Shown: piece by piece, positions 34,279 through 42,761 of the stretch
Position numbering within the stretch: position 1 is the stretch's first letter
Layout of the letters: each line of letters begins with the position of its first letter
Origin: Sphingomonas sp. HMP9
GTDB lineage: Bacteria; Pseudomonadota; Alphaproteobacteria; Sphingomonadales; Sphingomonadaceae
Reading direction: 5' to 3'
Assembly (NCBI RefSeq): GCF_013374115.1
Contig: NZ_AP022673.1
Location: 1,950,501 to 2,014,500, forward strand
Length of the DNA stretch: 64,000 bases
Program-made: the position numbers and the translations under genes
The notes under the pieces: model-generated
Databases searched by the model: none
The model's input: the letters and a program-made list of their open reading frames with translations, nothing else
Told to the model about the DNA's origin: nothing

Positions 34279-34937
34279 GACTTGGTCGCGAACCAGATCA
34301 CGTGCCGAGCGCCACCCTTGCGCGTGGCGCGCGCGATAACCTCGTCGACCGCGAAGCCGGCCTCGTCGAGCCGCTTGGCAAACGGCTTGCTCGGCGCAGA
34401 CGACCACACCGCCAGCACGCCCCCCGGCCGCAGCGCCGCGCGCGCACGCGCCAGCCCCGCCGCGCCGTACAGCCGATCATTCCCCGGCCGCGAAATCCCG
34501 TCCGGACCATTGTCGACATCGAGCAGGATCCCGTCCCACTCCCCTTCCGCGATCGCCGCCGCCACGTCGCCCTCGAAGATCCTGGTCCGCGGGTCAGTCA
34601 GACTGTCGCCGTGGAATGCTGCCATCGGCCCCCGCGCCCATTCGATCACCACGGGCACGATCTCCGCCACCGCCACCTCTGCGTCGGCGCCAAGCCGACC
34701 CAGCGCCGCCCGCAGCGTGAACCCCATGCCCAGCCCGCCGATCAGCATCCGCACGCCCGGCCGCGCCCCGATCCGGTCGCACGCCTGCTCCGCCAGCGCC
34801 TCTTCCGAGCCGCTCAGCCGACTGTTCATCAGCTCGTTCGCGCCGAGCATGATCGAGAACTCGGCACCACGCTGGAGCAGCCGCAACTCGCCGCCCCCCG
34901 GCACATGCGCCGTCCCCAGCAGAACCCGCGGCACCAT
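34275..34937 (-). CDS. SpeE-like class I methyltransferase-fold protein
   Basis: The 220-residue protein has the SAM-binding fold: GGLGMGFTLRAAL near 67, an acidic strand end (VAVAEIVPVVIEWA) and GEWDGILLDVDNGPDG near 132, followed by LRPGGVLAVWSS. The order and DVDNGP motif resemble spermidine-synthase-like proteins that lack the polyamine N-terminal domain. No substrate can be assigned. It lies between the Hsp70-like and AbrB-family genes in a close minus-strand set. Confidence 0.75.
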   Translation of the reverse strand: MVPRVLLGTAHVPGGGELRLLQRGAEFSIMLGANELMNSRLSGSEEALAEQACDRIGARPGVRMLIGGLGMGFTLRAALGRLGADAEVAVAEIVPVVIEWARGPMAAFHGDSLTDPRTRIFEGDVAAAIAEGEWDGILLDVDNGPDGISRPGNDRLYGAAGLARARAALRPGGVLAVWSSAPSKPFAKRLDEAGFAVDEVIARATRKGGARHVIWFATKS

Positions 34938-34950
34938 CAGGCGGACCCCC

Positions 34951-36261
34951 TCATGCCGACCACGCCGCGATATCGTCCTGCTCGCCGATCAAGGCCAGCC
35001 CATGCGCGATCGAGGTCAGCTCACCCCCGCTCATGATCGCCGCCTCGCCGAACCGCTCGACGAAGATCCGCCGGATGCGCGGGATCAGCGACGACCCGCC
35101 GGTCAGGAACACGCGGTCGATCTCGCCGCCGCCGACGTTCGCCGCCGCCAGCGCGCGGTCGACCGCCGCCTCGATCCGCACCACGTCGTCGGCGATCCAG
35201 TCCTCGAACTGCGCGCGCGTCACGTCCGCCTCGATCTCCAGCCCCGCGCCCGCGAAGTGGAAATGCGCGTCCTCGCCTTGTGACAAAGCCCGCTTCAGCG
35301 TGCCAACCGCATCATACAGCGGATAGCCCAGCTCGTTCTCGATCACCGCGATCATCCGCCCGATCGCGACCGGATCGACCGCGGTCTTCTGCAACCGCTC
35401 CAGCTCGGCCATCGTCTTGCGGTTGCGCATCAGCGCCAGCCTGGACCAGTCCGCGAAATCCGCAAAATAGGCGCGCGGAATCTCCAGTTCCTTGTCGAAC
35501 GACTTGTACGCGCCGCCCTTGCCCAGCATCGGCAGCACCAGCCGGTCGAGGATCCGGTAATCGAACCGGTCACCCGCAATCCCGACGCCGGCATGCCCGA
35601 GCGGCGTGCACCGCCGCGCCGCGCCCGGCTCGGCCACGCGCACCACCGAAAAGTCGCTCGTACCGCCGCCGAAATCCGCCACCAGGATCGTCGCCGGCTC
35701 GGTCAGCCGCGTCGCATAGCTATAGGCGGCGCCAAGCGGCTCATAGACATAATGGATCTCCGCGCCGAAGCCCTTGAACATCGCGTCGTAGCGCGTCCGC
35801 GCCAGCGCCTCGTCGGGCCGCGCGCCCGCATATTCGACCGGCCGCCCGACGACGATCCGCTGCGGCCGCGTGTCGAGCCTGCCGCCCGCATGCGAAATCA
35901 GCTTGTCGAGGAACAGCTTGCCCATCTCCTCGAAGCGATAGCGCTTGTCGAAGACCGAGGCCTGCTCGAAACTCTTCATCGCCGCGACCGACTTGAACGA
36001 CTGGATGAACCGGCTGTCGAGCGGATATTCCATATATTCGGCGATCGCCCACGGCCCCGCATCCGATGCGAGCCCCTTGCCGCTGTCGTCCTGCCAGAAG
36101 CAGAGCGCCGAGCGGAACACCGGGCTCGTCTCGGCGGGATTCGTCTCGTCCGGGGCGAAGGTCATCAGCTCGGGCATGCCGCCCTTCGTCCCCAGCGCCA
36201 CGACGCTGTTGGTCGTGCCGAAATCCAGCCCCAAGGCGGGGCCGCCAGCGTCCGTCTGCAT
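34951..36261 (-). CDS. Hsp70-like protein (YegD type, no peptide-binding C-terminus)
   Basis: The 436-residue protein has the actin-like ATPase of Hsp70: ALGLDFGTTNSVVALGT at the start, LVADFGGGTSDFSVVRV near 197 and VFLTGGSSLIPRIRRIF near 392. It ends there, so the substrate-binding beta domain of DnaK is missing and it has YegD-like length. Role unknown; such proteins may act as chaperone-like ATPases with partner proteins. ATG 36261 follows AAGG by eight bases. It starts a three-gene minus-strand set. Confidence 0.88.
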   Translation of the reverse strand: MQTDAGGPALGLDFGTTNSVVALGTKGGMPELMTFAPDETNPAETSPVFRSALCFWQDDSGKGLASDAGPWAIAEYMEYPLDSRFIQSFKSVAAMKSFEQASVFDKRYRFEEMGKLFLDKLISHAGGRLDTRPQRIVVGRPVEYAGARPDEALARTRYDAMFKGFGAEIHYVYEPLGAAYSYATRLTEPATILVADFGGGTSDFSVVRVAEPGAARRCTPLGHAGVGIAGDRFDYRILDRLVLPMLGKGGAYKSFDKELEIPRAYFADFADWSRLALMRNRKTMAELERLQKTAVDPVAIGRMIAVIENELGYPLYDAVGTLKRALSQGEDAHFHFAGAGLEIEADVTRAQFEDWIADDVVRIEAAVDRALAAANVGGGEIDRVFLTGGSSLIPRIRRIFVERFGEAAIMSGGELTSIAHGLALIGEQDDIAAWSA

Positions 36262-36351
36262 CGCGTCATCCTTCAATGAACGCGCGCCTATGCCGATGCG
36301 GGGACAGGGATGGCAACCGGTAAAGTCGGTTTCCGCCCGATCGCGCGCGCC

Positions 36352-36825
36352 TTAGCGGCGCTTCAACCGGACGAGCGCGGCGTCGAGCGCCGAGAGGAAA
36401 CTCGACCGGTCGCTTTTCGAAAACGGCGCCGGCCCGCCGATCACGTCGCCGCCAGCACGCAGGTCGGCCATGATCGCCCGCGTCGCGATGGCGCCGCCGA
36501 TCGAGCTGGTGGTGAACGGCTTGCCGGTATTGGCGAGCACGGTCGCGCCAGCCTTCAGACAGCGATCGGCGAGCAGGATGTCGGCGGTGATCACGACCGC
36601 TTTCGCATCGCTTTGCTCGGCGATCCAGTCGTCGGCGGCGTCGAACCCGTCGCTGACGACCACGCGAATGATCAGTGGATGGACGGGGATGCGGAAATGG
36701 CTGTTGGCGACGATGGTGACGGGCACCTCGTGGCGCCACGCGACCTTGTAGATCTCGTCCTTCACCGGACACGCGTCGGCGTCGACGAGGATGCGGAGCG
36801 AGGGTGGCACGTCAGTCATGGTCAT
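36352..36825 (-). CDS. YaiI/YqxD (DUF188) family protein
   Basis: The 157-residue protein has [18 protein letters not shown] at the start, [26 protein letters not shown] in the middle and [27 protein letters not shown] later, matching the DUF188 family. The fold is PIN-like with conserved Asp residues, which suggests an RNase-like activity not yet proven. AGAGG lies six bases before ATG 36825. Confidence 0.9.
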   Translation of the reverse strand: MTMTDVPPSLRILVDADACPVKDEIYKVAWRHEVPVTIVANSHFRIPVHPLIIRVVVSDGFDAADDWIAEQSDAKAVVITADILLADRCLKAGATVLANTGKPFTTSSIGGAIATRAIMADLRAGGDVIGGPAPFSKSDRSSFLSALDAALVRLKRR

Positions 36826-36836
36826 CTCACGCCTCT

Positions 36837-36868
36837 CGTCATCCTGACGAAAGTCAGGATCCAGGATC
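36837..36868. repeat. Solitary family A left arm
   Basis: CGTCATCCTGACGAAAGTCA and onward matches a type A left arm but no right arm follows; a full element starts at 36891. It may be a partial duplication or a decayed copy. Confidence 0.85.
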
Positions 36869-36890
36869 AAGCAGGACGGCGTTCGTTCCG

Positions 36891-36973
36891 CCGTCATCCT
36901 GACGAAAGTCAGGATCCAGGATCACGGGAGGTGTCGTTCGTGGCTCTGGATCCTGACTTTCGTCAGGATGACG
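36891..36973. repeat. Palindromic element family A, copy 9
   Basis: Both arms are type A. It follows the solitary arm by 22 bp in the same orientation, in the gap between the DUF188 gene and the RNA helicase gene. Confidence 0.93.
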
Positions 36974-37038
36974 GAGAGTGGAGGGTTCCGCGCTTCGTCA
37001 GAATGACGGCGCTGGAGGCGGCCACCGCCCCCCTCACC

Positions 37039-37106
37039 GTTCGCCCTGAGCGAAGTCGAAGGGCATGCCCCAAGCCGGGGTGCTTCGACTTCGCTCAGCA
37101 CAAACG
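37039..37106. repeat. Palindromic element family E, copy 1
   Basis: GTTCGCCCTGAGCGAAGTCG and the complementary CGACTTCGCTCAGCACAAAC form an imperfect inverted repeat around a short GC core. A second copy is at 47870-47936. It ends 10 bp from the helicase stop codon. Confidence 0.85.
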
Positions 37107-37115
37107 ACGCGTGGC

Positions 37116-38888
37116 TCAGCTACGCTCGCGATTCCCACGGTACGGGGGTTTCCGCGCAGGAGCCGGACCGCCACGCGGGGCCGCACGGTGCAGCGTCGAG
37201 CGCGGACCGCCCGCATTGCTGCGGCCACCACCGCCACCGCCATCATGCCGCGCACCGCTCTCGGGCGCGCCCTGCATCGCCTCGATCGCGACGCCGCTCT
37301 CCTCTTCGCCCGCCTGCGCGGTGCGCTGGATCGCCGCCGAGAAGCGCGCCGCAACGGTGCGCGGAATCTCGAACGCGGTCTCGTTCGGGCCGATGCGGAT
37401 CGCGCCAATCTCGGACTTGGTGATGTGCCCACGACGGCAGATCAGCGGCAGGATCCAGCGCGGGTCGGCGTTCTGACGACGACCGATATCCATGCGGAAC
37501 CAGACGGTATCCTCGAACCCTGCGCGGGGCCCCTGCGACCGATCGTCGCTGACCGACTGCTTGCTCTGATCGATGAGGTCCTCGGCCTGCGGCATCGTCG
37601 CGCGGTGCATGTGCACCAGCGCCGCGGCGATGTCCTCGGGCGTCTTCTCGGCCATCAGGCGGGTCGCGAGCTCACGATCCTCTTCCTCGACCTCGACCGG
37701 CTGCATCAGCATCGTGATGAGGCGTTCGTGATCGTTCTTGCGGATGTCCTCGGCGGTCGGGGCGTTGACCCACTCCGCGTTGATCTTCGCACCACGGAGC
37801 ATCATCTCGACGCGACGGCGACGCGGGAACGGCACGATCAGGACGGCCGTGCCCTTCTTGCCCGCACGACCGGTACGACCCGAGCGATGCTGCAGCGTCT
37901 CGGCATCGCGCGGCAGTTCGACATGAACCACCAGCGAGAGCGTCGGCAGATCGATCCCGCGCGCAGCGACGTCGGTCGCGACGCAGACGCGCGCACGACG
38001 GTCGCGCAGCGCCTGCAACGCCGCGTTACGCTCGTTCTGCGAATGCTCGCCCGACAGCGCGACGGCGGCAAAGCCACGCTCGACCAGGCTCGCATGCAGA
38101 TGGCGCACATTGTCGCGAGTCGCGCAGAACAGCATCGCCGTCTCCGCCTCGTGGAAGCGCAGCAGGTTGATCACCGCATGCTCGATCTCCGACGGCGAGA
38201 CCGTGACGGCCTGGTACGAGATATCGCCATGACCGCGATCCTCGCCGACGGTCGAGATACGCAGCGCATCCTTCTGGTAGCGCTTGGCAAGCGCGACGAT
38301 CGGCCGCGGCATCGTCGCCGAGAACAACAGCGTACGACGCTGCTCGGGCGACGCGTCGAGGATCTGCTCGAGGTCCTCGCGAAAGCCCATGTCGAGCATC
38401 TCGTCGGCTTCATCGAGCACCGCGACCTTCAAGGCCGACAGGTCGAGCGCGCCACGCTCCAGATGATCGCGCAGACGCCCCGGCGTACCGACGACGATAT
38501 GCGCGCCGTGTGCGAGCGAACGACGCTCCTTAGAGGCGTCCATCCCGCCAACGCAGGTCGAAATGCGCGCACCGGCCTTCGCGTAGAGCCACATCAGCTC
38601 ACGACTGACCTGCAATGCGAGCTCGCGAGTCGGTGCGATGCAGAGAACGAGCGGCTTGTGCGGAGCTGGCAGGCGCTGGACGCCGTCCTCGCCCGCTTCA
38701 CCGAGCAGTTCGCCGGCCATCGCCAGGCCGAACGCCACGGTCTTGCCCGAGCCGGTCTGCGCTGACACGACGAGATCGCGACCGATCGCGTTGTCCTCGA
38801 TCACGTGCGCCTGCACGGGGGTCAGCGCGGTATAGCCACGCGCTTCGAGCGCCTCGGAAAGAAGCGACGGAATATTTGTAAAAGGCAT
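37116..38888 (-). CDS. DEAD-box RNA helicase with DbpA-type RNA-binding domain
   Basis: The 590-residue protein shows the Q-motif region (SEALEARGYTALTPVQAHVI), Walker A SAQTGSGKT near 47, DEAD near 160, SAT in LFSATMP near 190, and motif VI HRSGRTGRAGKKG near 330. A DbpA-like RNA-binding domain (WFRMDIGRRQNADPRWILP) follows near 470, then a Gly/Arg-rich tail. Such helicases act in ribosome assembly or cold growth. AGGA lies six bases before ATG 38888; the longer frame to 39128 has no family similarity. Confidence 0.92.
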   Translation of the reverse strand: MPFTNIPSLLSEALEARGYTALTPVQAHVIEDNAIGRDLVVSAQTGSGKTVAFGLAMAGELLGEAGEDGVQRLPAPHKPLVLCIAPTRELALQVSRELMWLYAKAGARISTCVGGMDASKERRSLAHGAHIVVGTPGRLRDHLERGALDLSALKVAVLDEADEMLDMGFREDLEQILDASPEQRRTLLFSATMPRPIVALAKRYQKDALRISTVGEDRGHGDISYQAVTVSPSEIEHAVINLLRFHEAETAMLFCATRDNVRHLHASLVERGFAAVALSGEHSQNERNAALQALRDRRARVCVATDVAARGIDLPTLSLVVHVELPRDAETLQHRSGRTGRAGKKGTAVLIVPFPRRRRVEMMLRGAKINAEWVNAPTAEDIRKNDHERLITMLMQPVEVEEEDRELATRLMAEKTPEDIAAALVHMHRATMPQAEDLIDQSKQSVSDDRSQGPRAGFEDTVWFRMDIGRRQNADPRWILPLICRRGHITKSEIGAIRIGPNETAFEIPRTVAARFSAAIQRTAQAGEEESGVAIEAMQGAPESGARHDGGGGGGRSNAGGPRSTLHRAAPRGGPAPARKPPYRGNRERS

Positions 38889-38943
38889 GTACGTCCTAAT
38901 TGGTGGCCGGCTTACGCAACGGCAGGCACTGGCTTGGTGGTCC

Positions 38944-40116
38944 CTACAGGACTTGACCCGCGGCCCACCCGCTCGACCATGCCCATTGGAAATTGTAGCC
39001 GCCGAGCCACCCTGTGACATCGACCGCTTCGCCGACTGCATACAGCATTGGTACGCGTTTGGCTTGCATTGTTTGCGATGACAGGTCCGCGGTGCTGATT
39101 CCGCCCGCGGTGACCTCGGCCTTAGCATAGCCTTCCGAACCGTTCGGCGTGAATTGCCAATGGCTTAGCGCGCGCTCGGCGTCCTGGAGCGTGCGATCGG
39201 TAAGCGTGGAAATCTCGCCAGTCAGCGCCAGTTTCTCGCTCAAAGTCTCCGCGAGTCGGTCCGGCAGCGTGTTTGCGAGCAATTTCCGCAGAGTCGCGCG
39301 CGGCGTGGTACGCTTCGCCGCCGGCAGCCAGCCGGACTCGCGATCGGGCAGGAAATCGATCCCGATCGGCTGGCCGTGACGCCAATAGGACGAGGCTTGG
39401 AGGATCGCCGGACCCGATAACCCGCGGTGCGTGAACAGCGCCGCCTCGCGAAACGCGGTCTTGCCAGCCGTCGCGACTACGTCCGCAGCCACGCCGGACA
39501 ATTCGCGGAACAGGATCTCGTCCCCGCCCAGCGTCAGCGGCACCAACGCGGGCCGAGGCTCGACCACCTTCAACCCGAACTGCCGCGCGAGATCATAGGC
39601 AAACCCGGTCGCGCCCATCTTCGGGATGGAAGGCCCGCCCGTCGCGATCACCAACGCGGGCGCGGTGACGGTCCGCCCGTCGAGCGACACGCGGTACTGC
39701 CCGTCGCCATGCTCCACCCCAGTGACGGCGCGCCCGAGGGAAAGATCGACCCGCCCCTTGTCGCATTCGTCGAGCAGCATCTCGACGATCTGTTTCGCGG
39801 ACCCGTCGCAGAACAGCTGCCCCAGCGTCTTCTCATGCCACGCGATCCCGTAGAACTCGACCAGCGCAATGAAATCCTGCGCGGTGTAGCGCCCGAGCGC
39901 GGACTTCGCGAAATGCGGATTGGCGGAGATGTAGCGGTCGGCCGCGGTATGTACATTGGTGAAATTACACCGCCCGCCGCCGGAAATGAGAATCTTCTTC
40001 CCCGCCTGCTCGGCATGATCGACGAGCAGGATCTTCCGCCCGCGCTGGCCGGCGACCGCAGCGCACATGAGCCCCGCGGCGCCGGCTCCAAGAATAATCG
40101 CATCATAGTCGGACAA
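38944..40116 (-). CDS. HI0933-type NAD(P)/FAD-dependent oxidoreductase
   Basis: The 390-residue flavoprotein begins with the dinucleotide motif AIILGAGAAGLMCAAVAG, followed by KKILISGGGRCNFTN, the hallmark of the HI0933/YhiN family, and ends with GGYNFQWAWSSGWAAGQ, where the FAD is closed. A central VIATGGPSIPKMGATGFAYDLA segment is also typical. The substrate is unknown; relatives include BaiN, a bile-acid reductase. It stands 56 bp from the RNA helicase start on the same strand. Confidence 0.88.
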   Translation of the reverse strand: MSDYDAIILGAGAAGLMCAAVAGQRGRKILLVDHAEQAGKKILISGGGRCNFTNVHTAADRYISANPHFAKSALGRYTAQDFIALVEFYGIAWHEKTLGQLFCDGSAKQIVEMLLDECDKGRVDLSLGRAVTGVEHGDGQYRVSLDGRTVTAPALVIATGGPSIPKMGATGFAYDLARQFGLKVVEPRPALVPLTLGGDEILFRELSGVAADVVATAGKTAFREAALFTHRGLSGPAILQASSYWRHGQPIGIDFLPDRESGWLPAAKRTTPRATLRKLLANTLPDRLAETLSEKLALTGEISTLTDRTLQDAERALSHWQFTPNGSEGYAKAEVTAGGISTADLSSQTMQAKRVPMLYAVGEAVDVTGWLGGYNFQWAWSSGWAAGQVL

Positions 40117-40158
40117 GGATCGCTCCGCGCGGCGTGGGTCGGCCAGCCACTAATCAAG

Positions 40159-40213
40159 AGTGTGTCCCCGCGAAGGCGGGGACCCAGACTGGCCTCACAC
40201 CTTCGCGGGAGAA
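40159..40213. repeat. Family C-type element, short copy
   Basis: TGTCCCCGCGAAGGCGGGGA and CACCTTCGCGGGAGAACAAG are the two hairpin-forming ends with only about 15 bp between them, shorter than copies at 57275 and 60717. Confidence 0.7.
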
Positions 40214-40258
40214 CAAGAACGGCAGGGTATAGCGCAGGATAGATCCGCAAACCCACCC

Positions 40259-40363
40259 CCACCCCGGCGAAGGCCGGGGCCCAATTGGGGGACGCTAATG
40301 ACGCAGGTTGCGCGCGGTTACGCCGACCTTCCCAATTGGGCCCCGGCCTTCGCCGGGGTGGTT
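40259..40363. repeat. Palindromic element family B, copy 2
   Basis: The ends CCACCCCGGCGAAGGCCGGG and CCCCGGCCTTCGCCGGGGTG are complementary, and CCCAATTGGG lies inside both arms. It is head to tail with family C and A elements in the 40117-40519 gap, which holds no gene. Confidence 0.92.
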
Positions 40364-40375
40364 TCAATCATACCC

Positions 40376-40461
40376 CCGTCATCCTGACGAAGGTCAGGAT
40401 CCAGAGCCAAATAACGGCGCACTCGGTGGCTCTGGATCCTGGATCAAGTCCAGGATGACGG
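40376..40461. repeat. Palindromic element family A, copy 10 (mixed arms)
   Basis: The left arm is type A (GACGAAGGTCAGG) and the right arm is type B (CCTGGATCAAGTCCAGG), the same combination as the copy right of the GIY-YIG gene. Confidence 0.93.
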
Positions 40462-40519
40462 GGGGGGCGGGTGCGTGTCAGCCCGCTCCCCGTAAATCCG
40501 CCTGCAGAACCCGCCGCCC

Positions 40520-40702
40520 CTACCGCAACTTCGCGATATTCAGCGAATCCTCCTTCGCCCGCACCTTCACCGATTCCTCGCTCCGCGTCAGCGCCTTGGC
40601 GATCGCCTTCAGCGCCATGCCCTTCTTGGCGAGCGTGTGCAGCTTCTGGATCTCGTCCTGCGTCCACGCCTGACGATGCCGCTCGAATTTCGCTTCAGCC
40701 AT
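40520..40702 (-). CDS. 60-residue HTH/Myb-like protein coupled to a Gre factor
   Basis: The protein reads RHRQAWTQDEIQKLHTLAKK then GMALKAIAKALTRSEESVKVRA, which looks like a SANT/Myb or homeodomain-like three-helix unit: WT-x2-E in the first helix and LKAIAKALTRSEESVK as helix-turn-helix. It is basic and probably binds nucleic acid. Its ATG overlaps the stop of the Gre-family gene (ATGA), so the two are translated together. The short size and tight coupling support a real gene. Confidence 0.75.
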   Translation of the reverse strand: MAEAKFERHRQAWTQDEIQKLHTLAKKGMALKAIAKALTRSEESVKVRAKEDSLNIAKLR

Positions 40703-41169
40703 CAGCCGTCATCCCTGTCGATCGCCAGCACTTCGATCGCATCCGCCTTGTCCGCGAACGCGACCTTCTCGCCCACCGCAGCGCCCATCAGCGCGCGTGC
40801 CAACGGCGCCGAGAACGCCAGCCGATCCTCACCAGGCTCGGCCTCATCCCCGCCGACGATCGCAATCACCCGCTCCGCGCCGTTCATGCGAACCCGAACG
40901 CGAGATCCGATCCCGACCTCGCCCTCTTCAGGCTCCGGCGCGAGTTCCGCCGTCGTCTGCCGCGTATGCCAATAACGCAGGTCGCGCAGCAGAACCTTGC
41001 GCGCCTCTTCGTCAGCCTCCGCCGCCACCGCCGCCTCGATCGCGACAACCCGCTCGCCAATCAGCGCCAACCCCCGCGCCGTGACCAGATTAGGCCCCGG
41101 CGCGATCGGCTGCTCGAACTTCGGCTCGAGATGTTCCTCGTCGCTCTCCCGGCGAAACGCTACGCTCAC
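40702..41169 (-). CDS. GreA/GreB-family transcription elongation factor, variant tip
   Basis: The 155-residue protein ends with the Gre C-terminal domain: GSRVRVRMNGAERVIAIVGG and FSAPLARALMGAAVGEKVAF match the FKBP-like domain that binds the RNA-polymerase secondary channel. The N-terminal hairpin is shorter and lacks the usual acidic tip DRSENADY; the equivalent stretch reads EEARKVLLRDLRYW. It may therefore not stimulate transcript cleavage in the standard way. It is in the pentose-phosphate gene set, downstream of the PMM-like phosphatase by four bases. Confidence 0.82.
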   Translation of the reverse strand: MSVAFRRESDEEHLEPKFEQPIAPGPNLVTARGLALIGERVVAIEAAVAAEADEEARKVLLRDLRYWHTRQTTAELAPEPEEGEVGIGSRVRVRMNGAERVIAIVGGDEAEPGEDRLAFSAPLARALMGAAVGEKVAFADKADAIEVLAIDRDDG

Positions 41170-41173
41170 GAGA

Positions 41174-41917
41174 TCACTTCAGGCATGCGACGATCCCGGC
41201 GATCGCCGCCAGCGTGCCATCGACATTCTTCACCTTTACGACGTCCAGCCCCAACTGCTCGGCCGGATAGTCATTCCCGCCCGGGAAGATCGCGTCGCCG
41301 ATGAACATCATCTTGTCGAGCGCGATGCCGCTGGCTTCGTTGAGCTTCTTCAAGCCATAGGCCTTGTCGACACCCTCGCGCGTGATGTCGATCGAGGTCG
41401 CGCCACCCATGTTGATCGACAGCCCCGGCAGGCGCTTACGCAGATCGGCCTGGATAACCTTGCGCTTGGCAAAGTCCGGATCCCAGCTGTGCTTGGCGTC
41501 AATCGGCGCTTCCTGGCCGAGCGCCGAGAAGGTGATCTGGCTCCCGCGATCCTCGATCCGCTCGCCCCAGGTTTGCTCAGGGACGAAGCCAGTGGCTTCC
41601 AAGGACTCGTCGAACGCCGTCAGGATCTTCTGCTTTTCTTCGTCCTCGAACAGCTCGGCATATACCGCGCGCCATGCGTCGTCGAAGCGGTACAGCTTGG
41701 TCCCCGTCGTTGGCATCAGCCACAGCTTCGTGCGATCGGCGCGCTCGGGCAGGCGGCTCGCCACCTGCTTTTCGAACTGCGGCCAGTCGCCACCCGAGAT
41801 CACCGCGACATGCGCGACGTCGAGCAGATTGGCCAGCGCCTCGCCCATCGGCTCCTGCAAGGGCTGCTTGCTCTCGGCCAGCGTTCCATCGAGGTCGAAG
41901 GCAACCAGTTCTTTCAT
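41174..41917 (-). CDS. HAD-IIB phosphatase/phosphomannomutase-like protein
   Basis: The 247-residue protein starts with LVAFDLDGTLAESKQPL (nucleophile Asp 8 and Asp 10 of HAD enzymes), has VAVISGGDWPQFEKQ as motif II and MFIGDAIFPGGNDYPAEQLG as the final acidic motif. The GDAIFPGGNDYPA ending and the SINMGGATSIDITREGVDKAYGL stretch are like eukaryotic phosphomannomutase (PMM). Substrate unproven; a sugar-phosphate phosphatase or mutase is likely. Its ATG overlaps the stop of the preceding HAD gene. Confidence 0.82.
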   Translation of the reverse strand: MKELVAFDLDGTLAESKQPLQEPMGEALANLLDVAHVAVISGGDWPQFEKQVASRLPERADRTKLWLMPTTGTKLYRFDDAWRAVYAELFEDEEKQKILTAFDESLEATGFVPEQTWGERIEDRGSQITFSALGQEAPIDAKHSWDPDFAKRKVIQADLRKRLPGLSINMGGATSIDITREGVDKAYGLKKLNEASGIALDKMMFIGDAIFPGGNDYPAEQLGLDVVKVKNVDGTLAAIAGIVACLK

Positions 41918-42729
41918 GCGGAAACTCCAGTCAGGATAAAGGTATCGATCGCGTGCGCGACGCCGTCGGCGTCGTTCGCCGACGTAATCTCGTGCGCGAC
42001 GTCGCGGACGGTCTGCGGCGCGTTGCCCATCGCGATCGCCAGCTTGGCGCGCTTGAGCATCGCGATGTCGTTGGCCTGATCGCCGATCGCCGCGGTCTGC
42101 GTCAAGCTGATGCCGAATGCGTCCGCCAGTTCCTCGATCCCGCTACCCTTGTTGCCCGCGACGGGCGTGATATCGAGATAATAGGTTTGGCTCTGGACGA
42201 TCGTCGCCTGCGTATCGAATTTCGCCGCGACCTTGGCATGCAGGTCGCGGAGCAGTTCCTCGTCATCGCTGACGAGCGTCACCTTGTCCGCCTTGGCCAG
42301 CAGGTCGGTAAAGTCGGAGACGATCACTGGGTCCTGCGCCGACGCCTTGCGCTCGCTGCCGACATGCCCGCCCTGGTCGGTGCTGGCATACCAGACGTCC
42401 CCTGCGAAAAACCACGTGTCGACCGGCGCATCACCGACGATCTCCATCGCACCGCGCACGACGTCGACATCGATCATGTGATGCTCGATCACGGTGCCGT
42501 CGCGCTTGAACACGATCCCGCCGTTGAACGCGCCCATCGGCTCGTCGATCCCGAGCAGCTCGGCGATCGGCATCATCCCCGAGCGCGGGCGCGCGCTGAT
42601 GATCGTGAAGCCGAGCCCCGCCGCCTTCAGCCGCTTGACCGCATCGACAGTCGCGGGCGTCACCTTCTTCTCCTTGTCGACGAGCGTGCCGTCGACATCG
42701 GAGACGAGGAGCTTGATCGCCCCGCTCAC
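41914..42729 (-). CDS. Cof-type HAD-IIB hydrolase
   Basis: The 271-residue protein has LLVSDVDGTLVDKEKKVTP at the start, FTIISARPRSGMMPIAELLG as motif II and TAAIGDQANDIAMLKRAKLA near 210, the Cof/YbiV-type ending. It should dephosphorylate sugar phosphates or similar. GTG 42729, with GGAG seven bases upstream, is chosen as start; the frame remains open to 43038 through the gnd gene region and has no HAD similarity there. Confidence 0.85.
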   Translation of the reverse strand: MSGAIKLLVSDVDGTLVDKEKKVTPATVDAVKRLKAAGLGFTIISARPRSGMMPIAELLGIDEPMGAFNGGIVFKRDGTVIEHHMIDVDVVRGAMEIVGDAPVDTWFFAGDVWYASTDQGGHVGSERKASAQDPVIVSDFTDLLAKADKVTLVSDDEELLRDLHAKVAAKFDTQATIVQSQTYYLDITPVAGNKGSGIEELADAFGISLTQTAAIGDQANDIAMLKRAKLAIAMGNAPQTVRDVAHEITSANDADGVAHAIDTFILTGVSA

Positions 42730-42761
42730 TGCGTCGCTCCCTTCGCCGCTCACTGGGCCGC

